A stretch of DNA of 64,000 bases from Halieaceae bacterium (lineage in GTDB: Bacteria; Pseudomonadota; Gammaproteobacteria; Pseudomonadales; Halieaceae), in the NCBI GenBank assembly GCA_028280635.1, contig JANQLM010000063.1:144015-208014 (forward strand), read 5' to 3'. Below the pieces are notes generated by a model. That model did no database searches. It saw nothing but the letters and a program-made list of their open reading frames with translations, and was not told the origin of the DNA. A program made the position numbers and the translations under genes. Shown here piece by piece: positions 24,907-34,370 of the stretch (the stretch's first letter is position 1; each line of letters starts with the position of its first letter).

Positions 24907-26721
24907 ATGGCGAAGGGTATGGAAAAGGTCGGTAATGTGCTGACCACGATCCGGGTGTGGACGGTCAACCTGCTGACCCTCGGCTTCCTGGTCTACCTGC
25001 TGGTGGTCGTGTTTGCGTTACTGGCCCAGCGGCCACCGAGCGTTGACCCGGACGGCCGCGTGCTGATCATCGCCCCCGAGGGCATCGTCGTCGACCAGGC
25101 CGCCTTCCGCTCGCCGCTGAGCTTCCCGCCCGACTTTGATGCTCCGGCCCAGATTCAGGCCCGCGACCTGTTGCGCGTGATCGATGCCGCCGCCGAGGAT
25201 GAACGCCTCTCGGGTGTGTTGCTGGACTTCGGCAAGACCCGGTTCGGCGGTCCTTCAACGGCGCTGGAGGTTGCCGCCTCGCTGGCCAGGCTGCGCGATG
25301 GCGAAGCACCGGTCATTGCCTACAGTGACAGCCTCAGCACCGGCGGCTACCTGATGGCCGCCCAGGCTGATGAGGTCTACATGCACCCGTCCGGCGCGCT
25401 GATGTTGTCCGGTGTGGGCGGCTATGGCAGCTATGTCCGCCAGCTGGCGGAAAAACTCAAGCTCACCATTCACAACTACGCCCAGGGTGAATACAAGTCG
25501 GCGGTCGAGCGCCTGGCCCGCGACGGCATGTCAGACAAGGACCGGGAGCAGCGTGAAGCTCTGTACCAGCCGATCTGGGCGGCCATGAAGCAGAGCATGG
25601 CCGCCGGTCGCGGGATCGACGGCGAGGTGTTCCAGACCCTGGCGGACGACTACCCGGTACTGCTACTGGAAGAAGCCGCCTACGAAAACCTGGCGTTTGC
25701 GCAGGCCGAAGGCGCCATCGACGGCACCAAGACCTTCCCCGGCTTCCGGACCTGGATGATGGAGCGCTTCGGCACCGACGAGGACGCCGAGCGCGAGACC
25801 TACCCGCATATCACTGCCGCCGCCTACCTGGCCCAGCTTGAGAAGCCGGAGGGGGAGGGTGACGACGCGGTGGCGGTAGTGTTTGCGGAAGGTGGCCTGC
25901 AGCGCGGCGAGGTCAGCCCGGGGGTGGCGGGCTCCGACGAAATCGCCAGCCAGGTACGCCGTGCCTACGAAGACGAGCATACCCGCGCCATTGTCGTGCG
26001 GGTCAACAGCCCCGGCGGTTCAGTGATCGCCAGCGATATGATTCGCGAGGAGATGATGGCTGCCCAGGGCCGCGACCTGCCGGTCGTTGTATCCATGGGC
26101 AATTACGCCGCCAGCGGCGGCATGTGGGTGAGCAGTCCGGCGGACCGGGTCTTTGCCCAGCCAACCACCATCACGGGTTCTATTGGCGTGGCGGTGGTTT
26201 TCCCGACGGCGGAAAACCTGTTCGATTACCTCGGCATACAGCACGACGGCGTGCGCACCAGCAAGTACGCTGGCTGGGGCCTGCATCGCCCGACGGACGA
26301 GCAACTGGACGAGTTGTTCTTCAGCCGCTCCGAGACGATCTATCGCCGCTTTATCGATGTGGTGGCTGAGGGCCGCGAGCTGGAGGCACCGTTTGTCCGC
26401 AGCATCGCCGGCGGCCGCGTATGGATTGGCACCACCGCCCAGGAGCTTGGCCTGGTGGATGAGCTGGGGGGGTTGGAGGATGCCATCGAGCACGCCGCGG
26501 AGCTGGCGGCGCTTGAGGATTATCGCGTCAACTATATCGAGCGCGAGCTGTCCTTCGGCGAGCAATTGCTACGCGACATGATGCAACAGGCGCCGGTCAG
26601 CGTGGCGCCCGGGGTCAAGGATCTGTATCGCCAGGTGGAGGCGGTGTTGGCGCCACTGGCCGAAGTCAGCCAGCCGCGTGTCACGGTGATGTGCTCAAGC
26701 TGTATTGTCGACTTGAACTAA
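24907..26721 (+). CDS. sppA: Signal peptide peptidase SppA, 67K type
   Basis: A 604-aa serine protease of family S49 with one N-terminal transmembrane anchor and two tandem S49 domains. The catalytic dyad is split as in E. coli SppA: Lys197 in the first half (GEYKSAVE) and Ser403 in the second (YAASGGMW), against K209/S409 in E. coli. It degrades cleaved signal peptides in the inner membrane. I start at ATG 24907 (GGAG 6 bp upstream); ATG 24895 is an alternative. Divergent from the moxR operon. Confidence 0.92.
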   Translation: MAKGMEKVGNVLTTIRVWTVNLLTLGFLVYLLVVVFALLAQRPPSVDPDGRVLIIAPEGIVVDQAAFRSPLSFPPDFDAPAQIQARDLLRVIDAAAEDERLSGVLLDFGKTRFGGPSTALEVAASLARLRDGEAPVIAYSDSLSTGGYLMAAQADEVYMHPSGALMLSGVGGYGSYVRQLAEKLKLTIHNYAQGEYKSAVERLARDGMSDKDREQREALYQPIWAAMKQSMAAGRGIDGEVFQTLADDYPVLLLEEAAYENLAFAQAEGAIDGTKTFPGFRTWMMERFGTDEDAERETYPHITAAAYLAQLEKPEGEGDDAVAVVFAEGGLQRGEVSPGVAGSDEIASQVRRAYEDEHTRAIVVRVNSPGGSVIASDMIREEMMAAQGRDLPVVVSMGNYAASGGMWVSSPADRVFAQPTTITGSIGVAVVFPTAENLFDYLGIQHDGVRTSKYAGWGLHRPTDEQLDELFFSRSETIYRRFIDVVAEGRELEAPFVRSIAGGRVWIGTTAQELGLVDELGGLEDAIEHAAELAALEDYRVNYIERELSFGEQLLRDMMQQAPVSVAPGVKDLYRQVEAVLAPLAEVSQPRVTVMCSSCIVDLN

Positions 26722-26746
26722 CCACCTGCGGCGCCGCAATCAAGAT

Positions 26747-28165
26747 TTACTCGAGTCGATAGGCTTTTTTCGCGAGGGTGTAGGCCAGGTCCACCACCAG
26801 CTCGGCGGCTTCGTCCTCGGGCAGCCGGTGGTCGGCGACCAGCTCGGCCAGGTAGGCGCAGTCCATGCGCCGCGCCGCGTCGTGGCGGGCCGGTATCGAC
26901 AGAAAGGCGCGGGTGTCATCGTTGAAGCCCACGGTATTGTAAAAACCGGCGGTTTCGGTGAGCTGCTGGCGATAGCGCCGCATGCCCTCCGGGCTGTCGT
27001 GGAACCACCAGGCCGGGCCCAGTTTCAGGCAGGGGTAGTGGCCTGCCAGCGGTGCCAGTTCGCGGGCGTAGCTGGATTCGTCGAGGCTGAAGAGGATCAG
27101 CGTCAGGTCGCTTTCATTGCCGAAACGGTCCAGCAGGGGTTTCAGCGCGTTGACGAAGTCAGTGCGGCGTGGCATGTCGGCGCCGCGGTCGCGACCGAAG
27201 CGCTGGTGGAGCTCCAGGTTGTGATTGCGCAGGGAGCCGGGGTGTAGCTGCATCACCAGGCCGTCGTCCAGGCTCATGGCCGCCATCTCCGTCAGCAACT
27301 GGCCGCGGAACAGCTCCGCCTTGCTACCCTTGCACTTGCCGCGCAGGGCCTTGTCGAACAGGGTTTCGCAGTCGTTGCGCGACAGGTCGGCGGTGGCGGC
27401 GGTGGGATGGCCGTGATCTGTGGAGGTGGCGCCCAGCTCCTTGAAGTACTGCCGCCGCCGGCGCAGCGCCATCAGGTAGCCGGCCCAGGTGCCGGTGTCT
27501 TCACCGGTGAGGTCGCCCAGGGTTTCCAGGTTGTCCAGGAAGCCCTCGTATTCCGGGTCGACCACCGGGTCGGGGCGGAAGGCGGTCAGCACCCGCCCGT
27601 TCCAGTCACTGTCGCGCAGCGCGCGGTGCTGCTGCAGTTGGTCCAGCGGCGATTCCGTGGTGGTCAGCACCTCGATGTTGAAGCGCTCGAACAGGGCCCG
27701 CGGTCGGAATTCATCCGTGGCCAGGGCCGCATCCATATGATCGTAGTAGGCGTCGGCGGTTTCCTCATCGAGCTGGGTCCGCAGGCCAAACACCTCGGTG
27801 AACACATGGTCCAGCCACAGCCGTGAGGGGGTGCCCCGGAACAGGTGGTAGTGCCTGGCGAACAGCCGCCAGGCCTCGCGCGGGTCGACCCCGGCGGCGC
27901 TGCCATCGGCTCTGGGGATGCCCAGTTGGTCGAGGCTGATGCCATGGCTGTAGAGCATGCGATACAGGTAGTGGTCCGGCTGCAGCAATAGCGCGGTCGG
28001 ATTCTCGAAGGGGGCATTGCCCGCAAACCAGCCCGGGTCGGTGTGGCCGTGGGGGCTGATGATCGGCAGCTCCCTGACCTGCTCATACAGGCGCCTGGCG
28101 ATGGCGCGCACCGTCTCATTAGGCGGAAACAGGCGATCGGGATGCAGGGCGAGGGGTCGTGGCAT
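26747..28165 (-). CDS. uxaC: Glucuronate isomerase UxaC
   Basis: A 472-aa uronate isomerase of the amidohydrolase superfamily. LPIISPHGHTDPGWF holds the metal-binding HxH, and the length matches the family (~470). It converts D-glucuronate to D-fructuronate (and galacturonate to tagaturonate). The ATG at 28165 begins the family-typical MPRPLALHPDRLFPP; an upstream ATG at 28210 is possible. Divergent from manD, so both arms can be controlled from the 88-bp gap. No uxuB, kdgK or kdgA is in the window. Confidence 0.93.
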   Translation of the reverse strand: MPRPLALHPDRLFPPNETVRAIARRLYEQVRELPIISPHGHTDPGWFAGNAPFENPTALLLQPDHYLYRMLYSHGISLDQLGIPRADGSAAGVDPREAWRLFARHYHLFRGTPSRLWLDHVFTEVFGLRTQLDEETADAYYDHMDAALATDEFRPRALFERFNIEVLTTTESPLDQLQQHRALRDSDWNGRVLTAFRPDPVVDPEYEGFLDNLETLGDLTGEDTGTWAGYLMALRRRRQYFKELGATSTDHGHPTAATADLSRNDCETLFDKALRGKCKGSKAELFRGQLLTEMAAMSLDDGLVMQLHPGSLRNHNLELHQRFGRDRGADMPRRTDFVNALKPLLDRFGNESDLTLILFSLDESSYARELAPLAGHYPCLKLGPAWWFHDSPEGMRRYRQQLTETAGFYNTVGFNDDTRAFLSIPARHDAARRMDCAYLAELVADHRLPEDEAAELVVDLAYTLAKKAYRLE

Positions 28166-28174
28166 GGATTCCGG

Positions 28175-28203
28175 TTGACGATTCTGCAGGTGGCTTCTAC
28201 TGT
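28175..28203 (+). promoter_or_regulatory. Candidate sigma-70 promoter for manD
   Basis: TTGACG (28175-28180) and TACTGT (28198-28203) are spaced 17 bp and lie 50 bp before the manD start. On the complement, TTGACA overlaps the same -10 region, so the two strands' promoters may overlap. Confidence 0.35.
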
Positions 28204-28253
28204 CAATCATCGCCCCGGATATCACGCCGTACAAGGACGAAAGGACTTCCACC

Positions 28254-29465
28254 ATGTTAAAGATTCGTGACGCCCGCGTGATCGTCTCCTGCCCTGGGCG
28301 CAATTTCGTGACCCTGAAGATCGAGACCGAAGAGGGCATCAGCGGCATCGGCGATGCCACCCTCAACGGCCGTGAACTGGCGGTCGCCAGCTACCTTCAG
28401 GACCATCTCATCCCCTGCCTGATCGGCCGCGATGCCCACCAGGTGGAGGACATCTGGCAGTTTTTCTACCGCGGTGCCTACTGGCGGCGCGGGCCGGTGG
28501 GCATGACGGCACTGGCGGCGATTGATGTCGCCCTGTGGGACATCAAAGCCAAGGCCGCCGGCTTGCCGCTGTACCAGCTGTTGGGCGGGCGCAGCCGCAA
28601 GGGGGTGATGGTGTACGGCCATGCCAACGGCGCCGATATCGGCGAAACCGTGGAGCAGGTGGGCCGCTATATTGAGCTGGGCTATAAGGCCATTCGCGCC
28701 CAATCCGGAGTACCGGGGCTGGCCTCCACCTACGGGGTGTCCGGTGACAAGCTGTTCTACGAACCGGCGGATGCCGACCTGCCCAGCGAAAACGTCTGGT
28801 CCACCGCCAGGTATCTGAACCACGTGCCGCAGCTGTTCAAGACCCTGCGAGACACCTATGGGGATGAGCACCACCTGCTGCACGATGTGCACCACCGGTT
28901 GACGCCTATCGAGGCGGCGCGGCTGGGCAAGGACCTGGAGCCTTACCGGCTGTTCTGGCTGGAGGACGCGGTGACCGCCGAGTTGCAGGAGAGCTTCCGC
29001 CTGATTCGCCAGCACACCACAACGCCGCTGGCCGTGGGCGAAGTGTTTTCCTCAATCCACGACTGCCAGCAACTGATCAGTGAGCAGTTGATCGACTATA
29101 TCCGCGCCACCCTGGTCCATGCCGGCGGTATCACCCACCTGAAGCGCATTGCCGCGCTGGCAGAGCTCCACCACGTGAAGACCGGCTTTCACGGTGCCAC
29201 TGATCTTTCCCCGGTGACCATGGGGGCCGCCCTGCATTTCGATACCTGGGTGCCGAACTTCGGTATCCAGGAATACATGCGCCACACTCCGGAAACCGAC
29301 GCGGTGTTCCCTCACGACTACCGCTTCGAGGACGGCTACCTGCTGGCGGGTGAGACGCCCGGGCACGGGGTGGAGATCGACGAGTCCCTGGCGGCCAAGT
29401 ACCCCTACCGGCGCGCCTACCTGCCGGTGAACCGGCTTGAAGACGGCAGCATGTTCAACTGGTAG
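28254..29465 (+). CDS. manD: D-mannonate dehydratase ManD (enolase superfamily)
   Basis: A 403-aa enolase-superfamily enzyme. [20 protein letters not shown] at the N-terminus, [29 protein letters not shown] in the barrel, and [20 protein letters not shown] near the C-terminus match the ManD/RspA group. It dehydrates D-mannonate to 2-keto-3-deoxygluconate, two steps after UxaC (via UxuB). Low-activity family members with other sugar acids exist, but the neighbouring uxaC supports mannonate. AGGA precedes the ATG. Confidence 0.9.
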   Translation: MLKIRDARVIVSCPGRNFVTLKIETEEGISGIGDATLNGRELAVASYLQDHLIPCLIGRDAHQVEDIWQFFYRGAYWRRGPVGMTALAAIDVALWDIKAKAAGLPLYQLLGGRSRKGVMVYGHANGADIGETVEQVGRYIELGYKAIRAQSGVPGLASTYGVSGDKLFYEPADADLPSENVWSTARYLNHVPQLFKTLRDTYGDEHHLLHDVHHRLTPIEAARLGKDLEPYRLFWLEDAVTAELQESFRLIRQHTTTPLAVGEVFSSIHDCQQLISEQLIDYIRATLVHAGGITHLKRIAALAELHHVKTGFHGATDLSPVTMGAALHFDTWVPNFGIQEYMRHTPETDAVFPHDYRFEDGYLLAGETPGHGVEIDESLAAKYPYRRAYLPVNRLEDGSMFNW

Positions 29466-29576
29466 ACGCCATCCGGCAGGCCGTGAGCCTTACAGCAATT
29501 TCTGAAAAAACTCTTGCAAAATTAAGCCGTTAGGCGACTATGGAAGTCCCACAATGAGCTGGAGAGACATCCGGCC

Positions 29577-31055
29577 ATGTTTGGCTTGCGCCGACCCACC
29601 GCTGCCGCACCGGAAGTGGCTGACATCACCCTGGAGCACCCGGACCCGATCGCCAGTGTCGATCGGCGCTACCTGTCGTTCTCCATTGATATCTCGGTGC
29701 TGGCCGGGGGCTACTGGTGGGAGGGCAGCAACACCTCACGGCGCGGCCTTGGCACTCTGCGGGTACCGCCCCTGCGGCTGGACCGCAAGAAACTCGACCG
29801 GCTGGTGCGTGCCCTGGGTCCCGCCTACCTGCGGATCGGCGGTTCCGAAGCCGACAAGATTCACTACTTCACGGCGCCCGGGGAAGAGCCGGACCCGCTG
29901 ATTCTCACCCAGGAACAGTGGGACGGTTTGCACAGCTTTGTCAGCCGCAACAAGTTGAAGCTGATCTTTACCGCCAAGTACGGCCTGTTCCGGCGCCGGG
30001 AGCACGGCAGTTGGCGCGGCAGCGAGCTGGAAGCGCTATTGCAGTACAGCACTGACAAGGACTACAGGATTCACGTCGTCGAATTGGGCAATGAACTCAA
30101 CGCCTATTGGGCGTTTCATGGCCTGCGTTCCCAGCCGGGCCCCGTCAACCTCGCCAATGATTACCGCTCCTTCGCCGAGCTGGTGCACCAGTACTATCCG
30201 AAAGCACGCATCTCCGGCCCGGGCAGCGCCTACTGGCCCCGCCTGGGGGAAACCATTCGCCCGTTTACCAATATCACACCCCGCTTCCTGCGAGAGGTGT
30301 CGTCGCAACTGGATATTGTCGACTGGCACTACTACCCCTTCCAGAGTGAGCGCAGCCCGATTCGCACCCGGAGCGCCACCATTCGGCACCTGATCAACCC
30401 CAGCTCCTTCGAAGACTTTGCGCGCTTCGCCGAGCGCCTCAAGGAACTGCGCGACACCTACCTGCCCGGCGCAGAGATCTGGACCGGGGAGACCGGCTCG
30501 GCCCAGTGCGGCGGCCAGCCCAAGCTGTCGGACCGCTGGGTCTCCAGTTTCTGGTGGGCCGACCAGTTGGGGCGCGGCGCCCGGGTCGGCCAGCGGGTGA
30601 TGGTGCGACATTCCCTGCTGGGCGGTGACTACGGGCTGGTGGATCGCCTCAGCCTCAAGCCGCGCCCGGACTATTGGGTGAGCTGGCTGTGGGCCCGGCT
30701 GATGGGCAAGAAAGTGTATGCCATCAGCAGCAGCGACCCCCGGGTGCGGGCCTACCTGCACGGCCATCCCTCGGGGGAGGGGCATACATTGATGCTGATC
30801 AACCTGCACGACCAGCCGGTCAGCCGGCGGGTTGCTGGCCTGCATTTCGAAGAAGAGCACTACGTGGTGACGGCCCGCGCCCTGACCAGCCGCAAGCTGC
30901 GCATCAATGGCATCCGTGCCAGCTTCCGCAAGGGCTCTGTCTCCCTGGACGAATTCCGCACGCCTTTGGAAGACCACGTGCTGCCGCCCTTCAGTATCTC
31001 CTTCTGGCGGGTGCGGATCGTGCCCGGCAGCGTGATAGAGCCTATCGGCGGCTAG
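29577..31055 (+). CDS. GH79 (heparanase/beta-glucuronidase-like) glycosidase
   Basis: A 492-aa retaining glycosidase of family GH79. The probable acid/base is Glu173 (VELGNELN, compare ELGNEPN in human heparanase) and the nucleophile Glu305 (WTGETGSAQCGG). VDWHYYPF lies between them, and a C-terminal beta domain follows. No signal peptide is present, so it should act in the cytoplasm on imported glucuronides, releasing glucuronate for UxaC. GGAGAG precedes the ATG. Same strand as manD, 111 bp downstream, probably co-regulated. Confidence 0.8.
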   Translation: MFGLRRPTAAAPEVADITLEHPDPIASVDRRYLSFSIDISVLAGGYWWEGSNTSRRGLGTLRVPPLRLDRKKLDRLVRALGPAYLRIGGSEADKIHYFTAPGEEPDPLILTQEQWDGLHSFVSRNKLKLIFTAKYGLFRRREHGSWRGSELEALLQYSTDKDYRIHVVELGNELNAYWAFHGLRSQPGPVNLANDYRSFAELVHQYYPKARISGPGSAYWPRLGETIRPFTNITPRFLREVSSQLDIVDWHYYPFQSERSPIRTRSATIRHLINPSSFEDFARFAERLKELRDTYLPGAEIWTGETGSAQCGGQPKLSDRWVSSFWWADQLGRGARVGQRVMVRHSLLGGDYGLVDRLSLKPRPDYWVSWLWARLMGKKVYAISSSDPRVRAYLHGHPSGEGHTLMLINLHDQPVSRRVAGLHFEEEHYVVTARALTSRKLRINGIRASFRKGSVSLDEFRTPLEDHVLPPFSISFWRVRIVPGSVIEPIGG

Positions 31056-31145
31056 CCGCCGCGGCCATCCGGCACGCTGGGTCAGTACGTATTCACTGCG
31101 AGCGCCGACGACGACCGGGAAAAGAAGCTAACGACTATCGCAGCC

Positions 31146-31655
31146 ATGTTTAATCTCCGACGCACACTGAAGTTTCTGCACAGCGTGGGCGGCGCTGGCA
31201 TGATCGGTGCCCTGGGCGCCATGCTGGCCCTGCTGACCGTGACACCCGAGCCCACCTCGCTGGAGGAATACGCCGTCATGCGCCAGGCCATTGGCCAGGT
31301 GGCCAAGTACCTGCTGTTTCCCTCGCTGGCCATCGTGCTGGTGTCCGGGCTGTTTGCGATGGCGGCCAATCCCGGCTTTCACAACGCCGGCTGGGCCTGG
31401 GCCAAGCTGGGCCTGGGTATCATCATGTTCGAGGGCACGCTGTTCAGCGTACAGGGCCCCGCTGAACGCATGGCCATTGAAACCCAGCGGGCGCTGGCCG
31501 GCGAAATTGACCCGGCCACCCTGGAGGCCATGGTGGTCGGGGAGTGGGGTTCCCTGTGGGTGATCCTCTCGGTGGCGGTGGTCAACGTGGCCCTGGCGAT
31601 CTACCGGCCGCGCTTCAGCCGCAAACCCAATCCGCAGGCGGCGGTTGAGCAATAG
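31146..31655 (+). CDS. DUF2269-like integral membrane protein
   Basis: A 169-aa protein with four hydrophobic segments (about 12-30, 52-72, 80-96, 132-150). LKFLHSVGGAGMIGALGAML at the N-terminus resembles DUF2269 membrane proteins, in which the conserved His lies at the first helix. Function unknown. No close spacing to the GH79 gene; 79 bp before the metallo-hydrolase. Confidence 0.65.
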   Translation: MFNLRRTLKFLHSVGGAGMIGALGAMLALLTVTPEPTSLEEYAVMRQAIGQVAKYLLFPSLAIVLVSGLFAMAANPGFHNAGWAWAKLGLGIIMFEGTLFSVQGPAERMAIETQRALAGEIDPATLEAMVVGEWGSLWVILSVAVVNVALAIYRPRFSRKPNPQAAVEQ

Positions 31656-31656
31656 C

Positions 31657-31679
31657 CTTATATTCCATTTAAATATAAG
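31657..31679. promoter_or_regulatory. Palindrome CTTATATT-N7-AATATAAG upstream of the metallo-hydrolase
   Basis: Perfect 8-bp arms with a 7-bp spacer, just after the DUF2269-like stop, followed by a -10-like TATATT about 35 bp before the start of the persulfide-dioxygenase-like gene. ArsR-family sulfide sensors (BigR/SqrR type) bind AT-rich palindromes before such genes; no such regulator is encoded next to it here. Confidence 0.5.
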
Positions 31680-31734
31680 TTAATAACCAAAAAGTATATT
31701 AGAATCTGCACTGTCGATCGCAGGAGCTTCACCC

Positions 31735-32631
31735 ATGACAGTGCGGTACACCCCATCCACGGCCGTTCGCCCGGTGCCGGAGGTCACACCTTTCTTCCAC
31801 GAGGCAAGCCATACCTGGACATACCTGGTTGTGGACTCTGCGACATCGCGCTGCGCTATCGTCGACCCGGTGATGGATTTCGACCAGGCCTCCGGTGATA
31901 CCGGCTTTGCCGCGGCCGATGCCATTGTTGCCGAGGTGCATGGCCGCGGTCTGACGCTGGACTGGATCCTGGAAACCCACGTTCACGCCGATCACCTGTC
32001 CGCCGCGCCCTATCTTCAGGAAGCACTCGGTGGCCGGATCGGTATCGGCGCCGGGATTACCGAGGTGCAGGACACCTTCGGCAAAGTGTTCAATGAGGGC
32101 ACCGAGTTCCAGCGTGACGGTTCCCAGTTCGACCGCCTGTTTGAGGACGGAGACCCGTTCGAGATCGGTGCGCTTGAGGTCCAGGCCTGGCATACCCCGG
32201 GCCACACACCCGCCTGCATGAGTTTTGTCGTGGGTGATGCGGTGTTTGTCGGTGACACCCTGTTCATGCCGGACAGCGGCACGGCCCGTGTAGATTTTCC
32301 CGGCGGCGATGCCCGCACCCTGTTCCGGTCCATCCGGCGAATTCTCAGCCTGCCCGGTGATACCCGCTTGTTCCTGTGCCATGACTACGGTGGCGAGGGC
32401 CGCCAGGTGCAGTGCATGACCACGGTGGCAGAGGAGCGCCATAGCAATGTTCACGTACGCGATGGTATCGAGATATCCGAGTTTGTCGCCCTGCGCGAAG
32501 CCCGGGATCGAAGCCTGGCGATGCCGCGGCTGATCCTGCCTTCCCTGCAGGTCAATATGCGTGCCGGCCGGCTGCCGCCGGCTGACGAAGACGGCCGCGT
32601 GTTCCTGAAACTGCCGGTCAACGGCTTGTGA
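31735..32631 (+). CDS. MBL-fold persulfide dioxygenase-like hydrolase (ETHE1/Blh group)
   Basis: A 298-aa metallo-beta-lactamase-fold protein. THVHADHLSAA carries the HxHxDH motif, WHTPGHTPACM and FVGDTLFMPD supply the further His and Asp, and FLCHDYGG is the closing His motif shared with ETHE1/Blh enzymes, which use one Fe(II) to oxidise glutathione persulfide to sulfite. The C-terminus (LPSLQVNMRAGRLPPADEDG) is typical of the group. The stop overlaps the SulP start, so a persulfide-to-sulfite-to-export unit is plausible. Confidence 0.85.
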   Translation: MTVRYTPSTAVRPVPEVTPFFHEASHTWTYLVVDSATSRCAIVDPVMDFDQASGDTGFAAADAIVAEVHGRGLTLDWILETHVHADHLSAAPYLQEALGGRIGIGAGITEVQDTFGKVFNEGTEFQRDGSQFDRLFEDGDPFEIGALEVQAWHTPGHTPACMSFVVGDAVFVGDTLFMPDSGTARVDFPGGDARTLFRSIRRILSLPGDTRLFLCHDYGGEGRQVQCMTTVAEERHSNVHVRDGIEISEFVALREARDRSLAMPRLILPSLQVNMRAGRLPPADEDGRVFLKLPVNGL

Positions 32632-34370
32632 TGATGGGTGCCCGTCTCCCCTGCCTGGACTGGTGTCGCAACTATGATCGCGTCACCCTGGCGCGGGACC
32701 TGGTGGCGGCAGCTATTGTCACCGTTATGCTGATTCCCCAGTCGCTGGCCTATGCCCTGCTGGCGGGGGTGCCGGCGCAAATGGGACTTTACGCGACCAT
32801 CCTGCCGTTGGTGGCCTACGCGCTGCTGGGTTCCAGTCGAACACTTTCGGTGGGCCCGGTGGCCATTATTTCACTGATGACGGCCACTGCCGTTGGGGAG
32901 GTAGTCGCAACCACCGGTGCTGACTACGTCACCGCAACCATAGCGCTGGCGATGCTGTCCGGGCTTATCCTACTGCTGATGGGCGCGCTGCGGCTGGGTT
33001 TCCTGGTCAACTTCCTGTCGCATGCGGTGGTGGCGGGTTTCATCACCGCATCGGCGATCATCATCGCGCTTGGTCAACTGCCGGCGCTGCTCGGTGTGGA
33101 TGCGGGTGGCGGCAACCTCCTGGACCTGTCCTCGGGCCTGCTGGCCACCGCGCCAGCGACCCACCCTCTCACCCTGGTGCTGGGACTGCTGGCGCTGGGC
33201 TTGCTGTTGCTATCCCGGCGATGGGTACCCCGCCTGGTGAGCCTGGGTCTGCCGAAGACACCGGTGCAACTGTTGTGCAAGGCCAGCCCGGTGCTGGTGG
33301 TGTTTGTCACGGCGGCCCTGGCACGCTGGCTGACGGTGGAGCAGGCCGGTGTCGCGCTGGTCGGCGAGATTCCCGGTGGACTGCCTACCCTGGCATTGCC
33401 GACAGTGCTGCCGGAACTGTGGCGAGAACTGTTCGACAGTGCGTTGCTGATCGCCATCATCGGCTACGTGGAATCCGTGTCGGTGGGCAAGACCCTGGCG
33501 GCCAAGCGCCGTCAGCGCATTGACCCCAACCAGGAACTGATCGGGCTGGGTGCGGCCAACGTGACCTCGGCCCTGTCTGGCGGCATTCCCGTGAGCGGTG
33601 GCTTTTCGCGCTCGGTGGTGAACTTTGATGCCGGTGCCGCCACGCCTGCGGCCAGTCTGTTTGCGGCCGCCGGCATGGCGCTGGCGGCACTCTATCTTGC
33701 CCCCTACCTCTATCATCTCCCCAGGGCGACGCTGGCGGCCGTTATCCTGGTGGCGGTGTTCCAGCTGATCGATTTCTCACACCTGCGACGGGCCTGGCGC
33801 TACTCCCGCGGCGATTTTATGGCCATTGCCACGACGATTCTGCTGACCTTGCTGCTGGGCGTTGAAGTGGGTGTTATGTGCGGTGTGGTCGCCTCGCTGT
33901 TGCTCCATCTATACGAAACCTCACGGCCTCATGTCGCGGTGGTGGGCGAGGTGCCGGGAACCGAGCACTTCCGCAACGTCGAGCGGCACCAGGTAATCAC
34001 CCACCCGGGCATCATCTCGCTACGGGTGGACGAGAGCCTGTACTTCGCCAATGCCGCCTATATCGAGGACGCCATTTACAGCCTGGTGTCCCGTACACCC
34101 CGGTTACGTCACGTTGTCTTGATGTGCCCGGCGGTCAATGCCATCGATCTCAGCGCCCTGGAGGTGCTGGAGTCGGTGAATGACCGCCTCGCCGAGGCCG
34201 GTGTGAAACTGCACCTTAGTGAGGTCAAGGGGCCGGTGATGGATTGCCTGCGAAAGTCCGATTTCCTGTTGCGCCTCAGCGGCGAGGTGTTCCTGAGCCA
34301 GCACCAGGCCGTGGCTCGGCTCTCCGGTGCCCAGCCCGCACAGCCGCAGGCTCTACTCAGCGCTCTCTAG
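32631..34370 (+). CDS. SulP family anion transporter with STAS domain
   Basis: A 579-aa inner-membrane protein: about 12-14 hydrophobic segments (SulP core with IPQSLAYALLAGVPAQMGLY and GGIPVSGGFSRSVVNF) and a cytoplasmic C-terminal STAS domain (~430-560, VVLMCPAVNAIDLSALEVLE). Usually an H+- or Na+-coupled sulfate or bicarbonate transporter. Translational coupling to the persulfide dioxygenase-like gene suggests sulfite or sulfate as cargo (inference). The start could be GTG 32628, ATG 32631 or ATG 32634; all overlap or abut the upstream stop. Confidence 0.88.
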   Translation: MMGARLPCLDWCRNYDRVTLARDLVAAAIVTVMLIPQSLAYALLAGVPAQMGLYATILPLVAYALLGSSRTLSVGPVAIISLMTATAVGEVVATTGADYVTATIALAMLSGLILLLMGALRLGFLVNFLSHAVVAGFITASAIIIALGQLPALLGVDAGGGNLLDLSSGLLATAPATHPLTLVLGLLALGLLLLSRRWVPRLVSLGLPKTPVQLLCKASPVLVVFVTAALARWLTVEQAGVALVGEIPGGLPTLALPTVLPELWRELFDSALLIAIIGYVESVSVGKTLAAKRRQRIDPNQELIGLGAANVTSALSGGIPVSGGFSRSVVNFDAGAATPAASLFAAAGMALAALYLAPYLYHLPRATLAAVILVAVFQLIDFSHLRRAWRYSRGDFMAIATTILLTLLLGVEVGVMCGVVASLLLHLYETSRPHVAVVGEVPGTEHFRNVERHQVITHPGIISLRVDESLYFANAAYIEDAIYSLVSRTPRLRHVVLMCPAVNAIDLSALEVLESVNDRLAEAGVKLHLSEVKGPVMDCLRKSDFLLRLSGEVFLSQHQAVARLSGAQPAQPQALLSAL

